From contig DFHU01000005.1 of NCBI GenBank assembly GCA_002373045.1, positions 7,841-61,357 of the forward strand: 53,517 bases of DNA. Reading direction: 5' to 3'. The position numbers and the translations under genes are program-made. A model generated the notes under the pieces. The model saw nothing but the letters and a program-made list of their open reading frames with translations. It had not been told where the DNA came from and made no database searches. This document shows positions 23,142 through 31,065 of the stretch, piece after piece (within the stretch, counting starts at the first letter, position 1; the number at the start of each line of letters is the position of its first letter). The DNA comes from Pseudoselenomonas ruminantium. Lineage in GTDB: Bacteria > Bacillota > Negativicutes > Selenomonadales > Selenomonadaceae.

Positions 23142-24352
23142 GCATTCACTTCCTGATAAACTTCCTTGAAATTCTCGATAATAAACTCTACATCCTCATC
23201 CGTAAGCTTGGTATGCAGCGGCAGGGTCACTTCATTCTTATACTGCTCATAGGCATTCGGATAATCTTTGATGTCAAAGCCCATATTTTTGTATGCCGTA
23301 TGCATCGGCAGCGGCTTGTAATGGACATTAGTCGCAATGCCGCGTTCTGCCATTTTGGTGATGAATTCATTTCTTATGTTTTCATCTTTGCCTAGCAGAC
23401 GCAGGATATAAAGATGGCCGCTGCTCTGATGTTCTTCCGTGTAATGGTCAAGCACCTGTACATTGAGTTCTTTGAACGCTTCGTTGTATCGACCGATAAT
23501 CTCTTTGCGGCGTTCGAGCATTGCCGGATAGCGCTTCATCTGCACAAGGCCCAGTGCTGCCATGATATCGGTCATATTGCATTTGTACCACGGGCCTTTG
23601 ATATCGTATTCCCATGCACCGAGTTTTGTCTTAGCCAATGCATCCTTGGACTGACCATGCAGACTCAATAACTGGTACTGATGATAGATTTCCTCATTGT
23701 CAATGCCGTCAATGTCATTCCAGACTACAGCACCGCCTTCAGCAGTGGTGAAATTCTTCACTGCATGGAAGGAGAAACTGGTGAAGTCGGCTACGGAACC
23801 AATGGGCTGTCCGTTCCAGCTTGCACCAAATGCATGGGCGGCATCAGCGGTGATGGCAATTCTGCCCATTGCTTTCTGAATTTCATTGCTCGGCTGGAAT
23901 AAGTTTTTCTTTGCCTCTACAATGCTCTTTAACTTTGCATAGTCACAAGGCACGCCGCCTAAGTCTACGGGAATAATTGCCTTGGTTTTCTCGGTAATGG
24001 CGTTAGCTAAAGCATCGTAGTCCATTTCAAAGGAATCTTTTGCCGTATCGACAAGGATAATTTTTGCGCCTACATGGTCGATTACACTGGCGGATGCCGT
24101 GTAAGTGTAGGCACTGGTGATTACTTCATCACCTGCGCCAATGCCTAATACTCTTAAGGTCAGTTCCAGCGCTGCGGTAGCAGAATTCAAGCAGACGGCT
24201 TTGCTGGTATGGCAGTATTCGGCAATTTCGTTTTCGAGTTTTTTCGTTCTTGGGCCGGTCGTAATCCAGCCGGAACGCAGGGCATTGGCTACTTCTTCGA
24301 TTTCTGCTTCCGTTATGTCAGGAGGAGAGAAACTAATTTGACGGGATTTCAT
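23138..24352 (-). CDS. DegT/DnrJ/EryC1-family PLP sugar aminotransferase
   Basis: A 404-residue enzyme with the family landmarks SFSPPDITEAEIEEVANALR, GPRTKKLENEIAEY (about 33), NSATAALELTLRVLGIGAGD (about 52), EVITSAYTYTASASV, and the PLP-lysine region FTSFSFHAVKNFTTAEGGAV (about 198). It would aminate the 4-keto sugar made by the neighbouring dehydratase (PglE-like). The ATG of MKSRQISF is chosen for GAAGGAAAT upstream; the longer frame begins inside the preceding gene. The gap to the dehydratase gene is 4 bp. Confidence 0.9.
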   Translation of the reverse strand: MKSRQISFSPPDITEAEIEEVANALRSGWITTGPRTKKLENEIAEYCHTSKAVCLNSATAALELTLRVLGIGAGDEVITSAYTYTASASVIDHVGAKIILVDTAKDSFEMDYDALANAITEKTKAIIPVDLGGVPCDYAKLKSIVEAKKNLFQPSNEIQKAMGRIAITADAAHAFGASWNGQPIGSVADFTSFSFHAVKNFTTAEGGAVVWNDIDGIDNEEIYHQYQLLSLHGQSKDALAKTKLGAWEYDIKGPWYKCNMTDIMAALGLVQMKRYPAMLERRKEIIGRYNEAFKELNVQVLDHYTEEHQSSGHLYILRLLGKDENIRNEFITKMAERGIATNVHYKPLPMHTAYKNMGFDIKDYPNAYEQYKNEVTLPLHTKLTDEDVEFIIENFKEVYQEVNA

Positions 24353-24356
24353 AATT

Positions 24357-26210
24357 TTATTTCCTTCTTTCATTCAGACTCTCAAGCTGCTTGCTTTTAT
24401 ATGTTGGTATCATATGTTTTAATGTTTTTAGGATAGTCAGCTTATCTGTGGTTTCATTTAAGGTTTGCAAGCTTATCTTTAGGTCCTGCTCATCCAAAGG
24501 CTGGATATGTGCCTTGAAGATTTTCTTGTGTTTGGTACTGGTTGTACCTTCTTCACTGGTTAAGAGTTCTTCGTAGAGCTTTTCGCCTGGGCGCAGGCCA
24601 GTGTAGGTTATCTTGATGTCCTTGCCCGGTGTCAGGCCATGAAGCCGTATCAGGTCTTCGGCCATATCCTTGATTTTTACGGGCTTGCCCATATCAAAGA
24701 GGAATACCTCGCCACCTTCGGCCTGACTTCCGGCCTGCAGAACAAGCTGAACCGCTTCGGGAATAGTCATAAAGAAACGCGTCATATCCTTGTGGGTGAC
24801 GGTTACCGGGCCGCCGGCGGCAATCTGTTTTTCAAAGAGGGGTACAACACTCCCGCGGCTGCCCAGAACGTTGCCAAAGCGAACCGTTACAAATTTGGTA
24901 TTGCTGTGCTGGTTGATTTCCTGCAAAACCAACTCTGCCGTGCGCTTGGTTGCGCCCATTACACTGGTGGGATTAACCGCTTTGTCGGTAGAAATCAACA
25001 CAAAGATTTCCGCATGGTTTTTATCTGCTAATTCCGCTACATTTTGTGTGCCGAATACGTTATTGCGAATCGCTTCATCCGGCTGGATTTCCATTAAGGG
25101 AACGTGCTTATGGGCAGCAGCATGGAATACAACCTGTGGCTGGAACTTCTGGAAGATTCGTGCCATGCGTTCCTTGTCGGTGATATTGGCAATAACTGTA
25201 TGATAGGTCTGCTCTGGGAATTTGCGCTTTAGTTCCTGATGGATTTCGTAGATACTGTTCTCACCGCGGCCCAACAGGATGATTTCTTTCGCTCCTACGC
25301 GGCTGATTTGTCTGCTGATTTCGGAACCGATGGAACCGCCTGCGCCGGTAATCAGTACCGTCTTGCCTGCGATATAGTTGGTGATTTTCGCAAAGTCCAA
25401 GTGGATAGGGTCACGGCGCAGAAGGTCTTCCAAGCGAATTTCGCGCATTTCCCCCATATTGGTTTCATCCGTCACCATTTCATAGATGCCCGGCATAATA
25501 CGCACTTTTGCCCCTGTTTGGCGACATTGGTTGTCGATATGCCGGATGGTATCGCCGTCTGCCGAGGGAATTGCGATAACGATTTCATCTACTTTGTTGG
25601 CTTTGACAATCTGCGGCAATTCGTTAATCGTGCCTAAGATGGGGAAACCAGCCAGCCGGCCTTTTTTCTTTTTTTCATCATCATCGACAAAGCCGATAAT
25701 GTTCGTGGTAGCAGCGGCATTTTGTTCCAATTCACGTACTAGCAATGCCCCCGCATCGCCGGCACCGGCGATAAGCAGATTTTCTTTGCCGCCTTTGGAT
25801 TCCGTTACCATGTCCAGATTAATTTTGAACATAAGACGAATCGCGCCAATCGCACTGATACTGAGCAACCAGGTGAGAATAATCACGCTGCGGGGTACAG
25901 GAATCTCCGCCATTAAGGTCACAATAAAAATCAAAGCCTGTGCCAGTGTCACTGCGCCGACAATGGCAATTAAGTCCCGTATACGGGCATAGTGCCAAAT
26001 GCGGTGATATAAGCCATAGAAATAAAAGATACCGATATTAATCAGCACCATCCATGGCAGACAGCTACGGAAAGTCAGATAACCTGCTTCCGGAATCGCC
26101 CCTTCGTAACGCAAAAGCAGTGCCATTATGGGAACTACAGCCAAAATAACTGCATCAATCAGGATTAATTTGATTTTGTCTCGAATTTGTCCGAAATAAC
26201 TCACAATCAT
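24357..26210 (-). CDS. membrane-bound UDP-HexNAc 4,6-dehydratase (CapD/PglF type)
   Basis: A 617-residue protein. Four or five membrane segments fill residues 10-120. A first Rossmann module follows (LLIAGAGDAGALLVRELEQN, about 142), then the catalytic extended SDR domain (TVLITGAGGSIGSEISRQI, about 288; VVFHAAAHKHVPLMEIQPDE). The catalytic triad is of the Thr/Ser-Met-Lys kind, in STDKAVNPTSVMGATKRTAE (about 420), typical of UDP-GlcNAc C6-dehydratases rather than GalE-like epimerases. It makes the 4-keto-6-deoxy sugar used by the aminotransferase. It overlaps the Wzz gene by 4 nt. Confidence 0.92.
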   Translation of the reverse strand: MIVSYFGQIRDKIKLILIDAVILAVVPIMALLLRYEGAIPEAGYLTFRSCLPWMVLINIGIFYFYGLYHRIWHYARIRDLIAIVGAVTLAQALIFIVTLMAEIPVPRSVIILTWLLSISAIGAIRLMFKINLDMVTESKGGKENLLIAGAGDAGALLVRELEQNAAATTNIIGFVDDDEKKKKGRLAGFPILGTINELPQIVKANKVDEIVIAIPSADGDTIRHIDNQCRQTGAKVRIMPGIYEMVTDETNMGEMREIRLEDLLRRDPIHLDFAKITNYIAGKTVLITGAGGSIGSEISRQISRVGAKEIILLGRGENSIYEIHQELKRKFPEQTYHTVIANITDKERMARIFQKFQPQVVFHAAAHKHVPLMEIQPDEAIRNNVFGTQNVAELADKNHAEIFVLISTDKAVNPTSVMGATKRTAELVLQEINQHSNTKFVTVRFGNVLGSRGSVVPLFEKQIAAGGPVTVTHKDMTRFFMTIPEAVQLVLQAGSQAEGGEVFLFDMGKPVKIKDMAEDLIRLHGLTPGKDIKITYTGLRPGEKLYEELLTSEEGTTSTKHKKIFKAHIQPLDEQDLKISLQTLNETTDKLTILKTLKHMIPTYKSKQLESLNERRK

Positions 26211-27541
26211 GCCTCTTCACGTTTGTATTGAATAAGTCCGTAGCCAAAGCTGATTAAACAGCCGATGACAAAGCCAATGGCAGTGATAAGCTTCTTCCTT
26301 GGGCCTGCCGGCTTATCCTCATCCGGCAAATCTGCCGGGTCGATAATCTGGATGTCCATGGACTCCATGGCTTCTTTTATCTTTGCGTCTTCACATTGTT
26401 TAACCAAACCAGCATATGTCCCTTCCTTGATACTGGCTTCCTTTTGAAGTTTCAGGTATTCCAATACTTCTTGTGGGAAATTTTCCAGTTCTTTTTCTTT
26501 TTCCACTCTACGTTCCTTAATGGCTGCCTCACTAGCTTGCGCAACCGCTATGCTGGCTTCTGCATTGGCCTGGTCTTTAATTAAGTCAGCCTGAGCAGGA
26601 TTGATACTGGTATATTGAGATGCGACAATGGTATTGACTTCTTCGGACAATTTCTGTTGCAGTGCAGCGATTTTTTCCTGAGCAGAAACCACACTGGGAT
26701 GTTCTTCTGTGTAACGTTCCCGCAGGCCGACCAAGCCCACCTGGGCATCAACAATCTGTTTACGCAGTGCCATGACATTTGCATTATCATTGATATGAAA
26801 AGCCTGACTGCTGCTGCGCATATCACCAAGTTTTGCCGAAACGCTTTCGAGTTTTGCCTGATTAGCTTTTTGCTGAACAGCCATATTGCCTAAAGCGTCA
26901 TCAAAGGCGTTCATCTTCGACACCGTAGCTCTTGCCTGTTCATCCGGACTGTAAATTTTATGTGTCTGCTGGTATTTCGCAAATTCCGTGCGGGCATCTT
27001 CGGCTTCTTGTTTCGCTTCGTCTATGCGTTCGTTAAGGAACTTTACAAAAGTACTTTGAGTCTGCTTGGCTTTATCGGTCTGCATCGCCAGGAAATTATC
27101 CACAACGTTTTGGCTGATCATTTGTGCTTCTTCCGGACTCTTGCCGGTAGCTGTGACGGTAATCAGATTCGTCTGTTTGGTATTCTCGATTTTGAGATAT
27201 TTCTTGGCGAATTTTTTGGCATCCGGCTTATCTTTTTCGTCATCCCATTCTAACTGGTCAATAATCGGTTCCAGAACAGTACGGGATTTCATCAGTTCGA
27301 TGAAGTTAAGCTCTGCTCCGCCCGAACCACCGCCCAACATAGCGGCCATAGCAGACGCACCACCAACGCCTGCGCTGCTGCGTGTCTGCACCAACGTGGT
27401 GGATTCATAGGTCTTAGGCAAGGCAAATGACACGATAAGTGCCAGTGCTGTACAGCCGCCCACGATAGCACCTACAGTCTTGCGGCGGTCGTATAGGATA
27501 TGCATTAATCTGCCGAGGTCAATGCTTTCTTCGTTTTCCAT
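26207..27541 (-). CDS. wzz: polysaccharide chain-length determinant (Wzz/GumC family)
   Basis: A 444-residue protein with Wzz topology: one membrane segment near the N terminus (AIVGGCTALALIVSFALPK, about 22-40), a large periplasmic region with long coiled coils (about 170-400) and a second membrane segment before the end (AIGFVIGCLISFGYGLIQYK). No Walker kinase domain is fused or adjacent, so it works as a co-polymerase without a tyrosine kinase in this locus. It is the first gene of the polysaccharide operon and lies behind a strong promoter at 27612-27640. AAGGAGCGAAG precedes the ATG. Confidence 0.9.
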   Translation of the reverse strand: MENEESIDLGRLMHILYDRRKTVGAIVGGCTALALIVSFALPKTYESTTLVQTRSSAGVGGASAMAAMLGGGSGGAELNFIELMKSRTVLEPIIDQLEWDDEKDKPDAKKFAKKYLKIENTKQTNLITVTATGKSPEEAQMISQNVVDNFLAMQTDKAKQTQSTFVKFLNERIDEAKQEAEDARTEFAKYQQTHKIYSPDEQARATVSKMNAFDDALGNMAVQQKANQAKLESVSAKLGDMRSSSQAFHINDNANVMALRKQIVDAQVGLVGLRERYTEEHPSVVSAQEKIAALQQKLSEEVNTIVASQYTSINPAQADLIKDQANAEASIAVAQASEAAIKERRVEKEKELENFPQEVLEYLKLQKEASIKEGTYAGLVKQCEDAKIKEAMESMDIQIIDPADLPDEDKPAGPRKKLITAIGFVIGCLISFGYGLIQYKREEA

Positions 27542-27610
27542 GGTTAAACTTCGCTCCTTATTGTGTCATTATGTGTTCTTGTATTGTTATTTGTCACATT
27601 TTGCAACTCC

Positions 27611-27654
27611 TATTATATGTTTCAATGCATCATAAGTCAATATAATATGTTTCA
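27611..27654. repeat. direct repeats over the polysaccharide promoter
   Basis: TATTATATGTTTCA (27611-27624) and TATAATATGTTTCA (27641-27654) match at 13 of 14 positions with a 30-bp period, about three helical turns. The first copy covers the -10 box of the wzz promoter and the second lies just upstream of its -35 box. A divergent XRE regulator starts 60 bp away, making these likely operator half-sites. Confidence 0.6.
27612..27640 (-). promoter_or_regulatory. strong sigma70 promoter of the polysaccharide operon
   Basis: On the minus strand TTGACT (27635-27640), a 17-nt spacer and TATAAT (27612-27617) form a near-consensus promoter. Transcription would start near 27605, giving a leader of about 65 nt to wzz. 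Confidence 0.8.
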
Positions 27655-27668
27655 TTATGACCCCATTT

Positions 27669-27698
27669 TTACCACAACGGACAATGTTTACATATAAT
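27669..27698 (+). promoter_or_regulatory. promoter of the XRE regulator
   Basis: TTACCA (27669-27674) and TATAAT (27693-27698) are 18 nt apart. Transcription would begin near 27705, only a few bases before the TTG at 27713, which argues against that TTG as the translation start. Confidence 0.5.
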
Positions 27699-27712
27699 GT
27701 AGGTAGTTTTAC

Positions 27713-28105
27713 TTGCAAGGAGTGATTCACATCGAAAACAAACTACAGTTTTTACGGGAACTGCGTGATTGGAAACAGCAGGATGTAGCCAAGGCCCTAG
27801 GCGTCAGCCGTTCTACCTATGCCAACTATGAATCCGGGCGCAGAGCACCTGACCTCAGCATTCTGATGAACTTAGCCGATATTTACGGCATTTCTCTGGA
27901 TGAACTGACCGGGCATAAGGTAAAGCAGTCCAACAGCCTGCAGCTCACCAATCAGGCCTTGCGTCTGCTCAAGAGTTTCAATCAACTGCCGCTGCATACG
28001 CAGGAATGGTATATTGCCCATATGGCATTTGATGTAAAAGAAAAAACCTATGCACTGGGAATGCAGCCAGTTACGGTTGCGGAAAAAATGGACATAAAAA
28101 AATAG
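27713..28105 (+). CDS. XRE-family transcriptional regulator
   Basis: Up to 130 residues. A classical helix-turn-helix occupies about 10-65 (LRELRDWKQQDVAKALGVSR, then NYESGRRAPDLSILMNLADI, then YGISLDELTG), followed by a helical C-terminal domain of unknown role. It probably controls the divergent polysaccharide operon and itself. The start is unclear. The strong ribosome binding site AAGGAGTGAT (27718-27727) is followed at normal spacing by CAC ATC GAA AAC, so a rare ATC start giving ENKLQFLRE is possible. The only standard codons, TTG at 27713 and GTG at 27722, are badly placed. A terminator follows. Confidence 0.85.
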   Translation: MQGVIHIENKLQFLRELRDWKQQDVAKALGVSRSTYANYESGRRAPDLSILMNLADIYGISLDELTGHKVKQSNSLQLTNQALRLLKSFNQLPLHTQEWYIAHMAFDVKEKTYALGMQPVTVAEKMDIKK

Positions 28106-28141
28106 GCATTTCGATTGCTGTTAATCGAAATGCCTATTTTT
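28099..28141. terminator. bidirectional Rho-independent terminator
   Basis: AATAGGCATTTCGATT (28101-28116) pairs perfectly with AATCGAAATGCCTATT (28123-28138), with A and T runs on both sides. It lies between the convergent XRE and RhuM genes. Confidence 0.9.
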
Positions 28142-28142
28142 C

Positions 28143-29156
28143 TTATTTATGTGCCTTCTTCTTGGCTGTTGCTGCTACATCTTTGATTGTTTGCAGATAT
28201 TCACGCTCTACCGGCGAAAGGTTTTGTACTTGGAATTTCCGATATTCTGTCTCCGCTTTGCTCATTGCCTCTGCATGGCTTATTTTTCCAGCAGTTTTCA
28301 ATATCTCCCGCCCTCCAGAGGTCAGCACTGCATCTAATTGCGCAATGTAATCCTTCATGTACATCGGACGATGCTCTAAGGCTGCGATTTCTGCGATATC
28401 AAAATAGCCCGACACCAAATTACTCAAAACCTTGAGTTCCTTTTCGTCCAAATAATTTTTAGCTATCTTCACATCCTTGAGTACAGGAAAATCGCCAGCA
28501 AAAGTTCGTAATCCCATAAAAGGCTGCTCCGCATCCGCCCGCTCATATATTACTTCGGCGGCAGTATGTCCATGGGCGGCATAGTGCAGCTTATTTTGCA
28601 CGATTTTGAAAAAACGAACTGATTCTGCGCTTTTGGGGTCATAATCCAAGCTGGTAGCATATAAATCAAGCACCTGCCGGTACATGACTTTCTCTGACGA
28701 ACGAATATCACGGATACGGTCAAGAAGTTCCTTCCAATAATTACCACCACCAAGATTTTTCAACCTGTCATCATCCATCGTAAAGCCTTTGATGATATAC
28801 TCTTTAAGACGTTCCGTGGCCCAACGGCGGAATTGCGTGGCGATTTTGGACTTAATGCGATACCCTAAAGAAATAATCATATCTAAATTATAATGCGTAA
28901 CACTATAATTTTTCCCATCAGCAGCAGTTGTTCGGAATTTCCGAACAACTGCCTTTTCCTCCAACTCGCCTTCTTCAAAAATATGTTTTATATGTTCGCT
29001 AACATTAGACTTACTGGATTGGTATAAATTTACAAGCTGTGCCTGGGTTAGCCATGCCGTCTCATCCTCAAATCTTACGTCAACTTTGGTCCTACCGTCC
29101 TCAGTTTGGTAAATAATCACATTCCCTTGTCCACCTAATTCCTTATTTTCAAGCAT
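28143..29156 (-). CDS. RhuM-family protein
   Basis: A 337-residue protein of the virulence RhuM family. It begins with a DNA-binding-like segment (WLTQAQLVNLYQSSKSNVSE, about 35-54; IKHIFEEGELEE), then the hallmark block YSVTHYNLDMIISLGYRIKS (about 83), TQFRRWATERLKEYIIKGFT and the C-terminal HGHTAAEVIYERADA and YLDEKELKVLSNLVSGYFDI. RhuM proteins lie in genomic islands, sometimes near restriction or toxin genes. Their biochemical role is not established. GGGGAGGTTTG precedes the ATG. It stands alone between two terminators, consistent with lateral acquisition. Confidence 0.88.
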   Translation of the reverse strand: MLENKELGGQGNVIIYQTEDGRTKVDVRFEDETAWLTQAQLVNLYQSSKSNVSEHIKHIFEEGELEEKAVVRKFRTTAADGKNYSVTHYNLDMIISLGYRIKSKIATQFRRWATERLKEYIIKGFTMDDDRLKNLGGGNYWKELLDRIRDIRSSEKVMYRQVLDLYATSLDYDPKSAESVRFFKIVQNKLHYAAHGHTAAEVIYERADAEQPFMGLRTFAGDFPVLKDVKIAKNYLDEKELKVLSNLVSGYFDIAEIAALEHRPMYMKDYIAQLDAVLTSGGREILKTAGKISHAEAMSKAETEYRKFQVQNLSPVEREYLQTIKDVAATAKKKAHK

Positions 29157-29210
29157 TTAGCAAACCTCCCCCATTTATGCGTCTAATAACACTCTCCTCA
29201 ATTTTATCAC

Positions 29211-29249
29211 AAAAAAGACCGCAACACATGGACATTGCGGTCTTTTTTC
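29211..29249. terminator. Rho-independent terminator of the MFS gene
   Basis: AAAAAAGACCGCAA (29211-29224) pairs with TTGCGGTCTTTTTT (29235-29248). On the minus strand it lies directly after the transporter stop and ends in six T residues. Confidence 0.88.
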
Positions 29250-29255
29250 TTTATC

Positions 29256-30593
29256 TTATTCCGTTGCCAAAACAGCTTCTTCCTCCGCTTTCAGCTGAGC
29301 CATATCCTCGCGGACCTGGCCGTTCCAGCGGTATTTCACGGTCAGTACCAGTACGGCGGCGGCAAGCATGAAGGCGGCCATGATGTAGTAGCCTAAGTCA
29401 AAGGCGCCAGTATTTGTCTGCACCCAGGCCATCATATTGGGGCCAACCCAGCCGCCGATATTACCGCAGGAGTTAATGAGGGCAACAGAGGCGGCAGCTG
29501 CGGGTCCGGTCAGGAAGGTAGTCGGAATCGTCCACCATACGCCCATGGCGGCGTAGATGCCGATAGCGGACAGGCAGACGAGGAACAGGGCCATGCCCAT
29601 GCTGTCCACAAGCGGTGAACAGCCAAGACCAACGGCACCGACCAGGAGTGCCCCTGCTACATGCCAAACCTTATCGCCGGTCTTTGTGGAGGTATGGCCG
29701 ATAATGACCTGCACCACGAGCGCTGCCAACATCGGAATCGCAATAGCGCCGCCCAGGAGTGATGTAGACCAGCCGGAAAGGCCTTTGAGCACGGTGGGCA
29801 TCCAAAAGTTGAAGCCCCAGAAACCGACAACCCAGAGGAAGTAAATCAGGCAGAGTTTCAACACTTTCGGTTCGCAGAAGGCCTGCCAAACGGTATATTT
29901 TTTCACGCGGTGCATGGCGGCCTGTTCTTCTTCATATACTTTAGTCAGATAGGCTTTTTCCTCGGCGGTCAGCCAATTCGCTTGTTCCGGACGGTCTTTG
30001 ACGGCAAAGAAGAAGTAAACCGCAAAGAGCAGTGCTGGCAAAGCTTCCAATATAAAGAGTTCCTGCCAGCCATGCAGGCCAAACAAAGAGGTTTCAAGCA
30101 GAACGCCAGCCAGCGGCGCACCGACAATCGTGGAAATCAATAGCGACGTCAGCATCAGCGAGGTGGCTCTTGCGCGCTCGCCTGCGGCAAACCAACGCGG
30201 GAACAGCACCGAATAGATTACCGGATACAAGCTGGCTTCTGACGCGCCCAGCAGGAAACGGCACAGATAGAATTCCGACGGCGTTTTCACAAAGGCCATA
30301 TACACGCACACCAATCCCCAGGTGAACATGATACGGGCAATCCACTTCGTTGCCGAGAACTTCGCTGCCACCAGCGATCCCGGCACTTCAAAGAGCAGAT
30401 AGCCAATGAAGAAAATCCCGGCACCCATGCCGAAGATTTCCGGAGTCAGCCAAGGCATATCCTCCGTCATGGTGAGTTTGGCATAAGCCACATTGACTCG
30501 GTCAATGCAGGCAATGATGGATACCAAAAACACTGGCAGGATGATGCGCCAGTCCCGTTTGCTTTTTAAGCGTTCAAGATTTACAGCTTCCAT
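29256..30593 (-). CDS. MFS transporter, anion:cation symporter type
   Basis: A 445-residue inner-membrane protein with about 12 membrane segments. The first part, RDWRIILPVFLVSIIACIDR (about 13) then VNVAYAKLTM, matches the anion:cation symporter family of the major facilitator superfamily, whose members import organic anions such as glucarate, tartrate or phthalate. RFLLGASEASLYPVIYSVLF and RARATSLMLTS are typical. The start has GGGGAGGAATC upstream; the longer frame runs back into the T-box. Control by a T-box points to a substrate linked to amino acid supply, perhaps a branched-chain 2-oxoacid. The substrate is inference. Confidence 0.88.
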   Translation of the reverse strand: MEAVNLERLKSKRDWRIILPVFLVSIIACIDRVNVAYAKLTMTEDMPWLTPEIFGMGAGIFFIGYLLFEVPGSLVAAKFSATKWIARIMFTWGLVCVYMAFVKTPSEFYLCRFLLGASEASLYPVIYSVLFPRWFAAGERARATSLMLTSLLISTIVGAPLAGVLLETSLFGLHGWQELFILEALPALLFAVYFFFAVKDRPEQANWLTAEEKAYLTKVYEEEQAAMHRVKKYTVWQAFCEPKVLKLCLIYFLWVVGFWGFNFWMPTVLKGLSGWSTSLLGGAIAIPMLAALVVQVIIGHTSTKTGDKVWHVAGALLVGAVGLGCSPLVDSMGMALFLVCLSAIGIYAAMGVWWTIPTTFLTGPAAAASVALINSCGNIGGWVGPNMMAWVQTNTGAFDLGYYIMAAFMLAAAVLVLTVKYRWNGQVREDMAQLKAEEEAVLATE

Positions 30594-30599
30594 AATGAT

Positions 30600-30936
30600 T
30601 CCTCCCCAATATAAGTCCTTTATAATAATGAAATAAAAAAAAAGCCCGTCCCGCGAAGGGACGGACTCATTATCCGTGTTACCACCCAAATTCCCTGCGC
30701 AAGAGCAGGGCACTCTGCAACGTACCATCATACGCGGTTTCTGTAACGGGAAACGCCCGTGGCCGCTTACTGCATTGAACAAAAAGACTTCAGCGCCATA
30801 CCTCAAGGATGATTTTCCATTTGCGCTGGACTATCGGCTTCCACCTTTCCGACTCGCTGGCAATCCGCAGACAAATTTACTCTTTCCTATCATCAGTTGT
30901 ATTCTATGTGTAGATTTTTGTTTTTTCCAAATCACA
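30600..30936 (-). ncRNA. T-box leader, probable isoleucine specifier
   Basis: The minus-strand transcript carries Stem I landmarks (AGCGAG, then GGTGGAAGCC, around 30840-30860) and the specifier region GGAAAATCATCCTTGAG (around 30802-30818). The T-box bulge sequence TGGGTGGTAACACGG is at 30674-30688. A 9-bp terminator stem (GTCCGTCCC / GGGACGGGC) with nine T residues lies at 30634-30668. By the usual specifier-then-A pattern before CCTTGAG, the codon is ATC (30811-30813), isoleucine. Uncharged tRNA would stabilise the antiterminator and allow transcription of the MFS gene. Confidence 0.9.
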
Positions 30937-30942
30937 TAACAC

Positions 30943-30971
30943 ATACTAGCACCGAAGTGTAAACTTGTCAA
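30943..30971 (-). promoter_or_regulatory. promoter of the T-box transcript
   Basis: TTGACA (30966-30971), a 17-nt spacer and TAGTAT (30943-30948) lie on the minus strand just upstream of the T-box. They give a transcript start near 30936 and a leader of about 340 nt. Confidence 0.7.
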
Positions 30972-31065
30972 CACCATTTTCAAAATCCGGCAGGAAATTT
31001 TCCTCTTTTCGCGAAGTATTGATAAAAAACCAGTTCGTTTTTATTTATCACGGAAGAAAGCGAGT

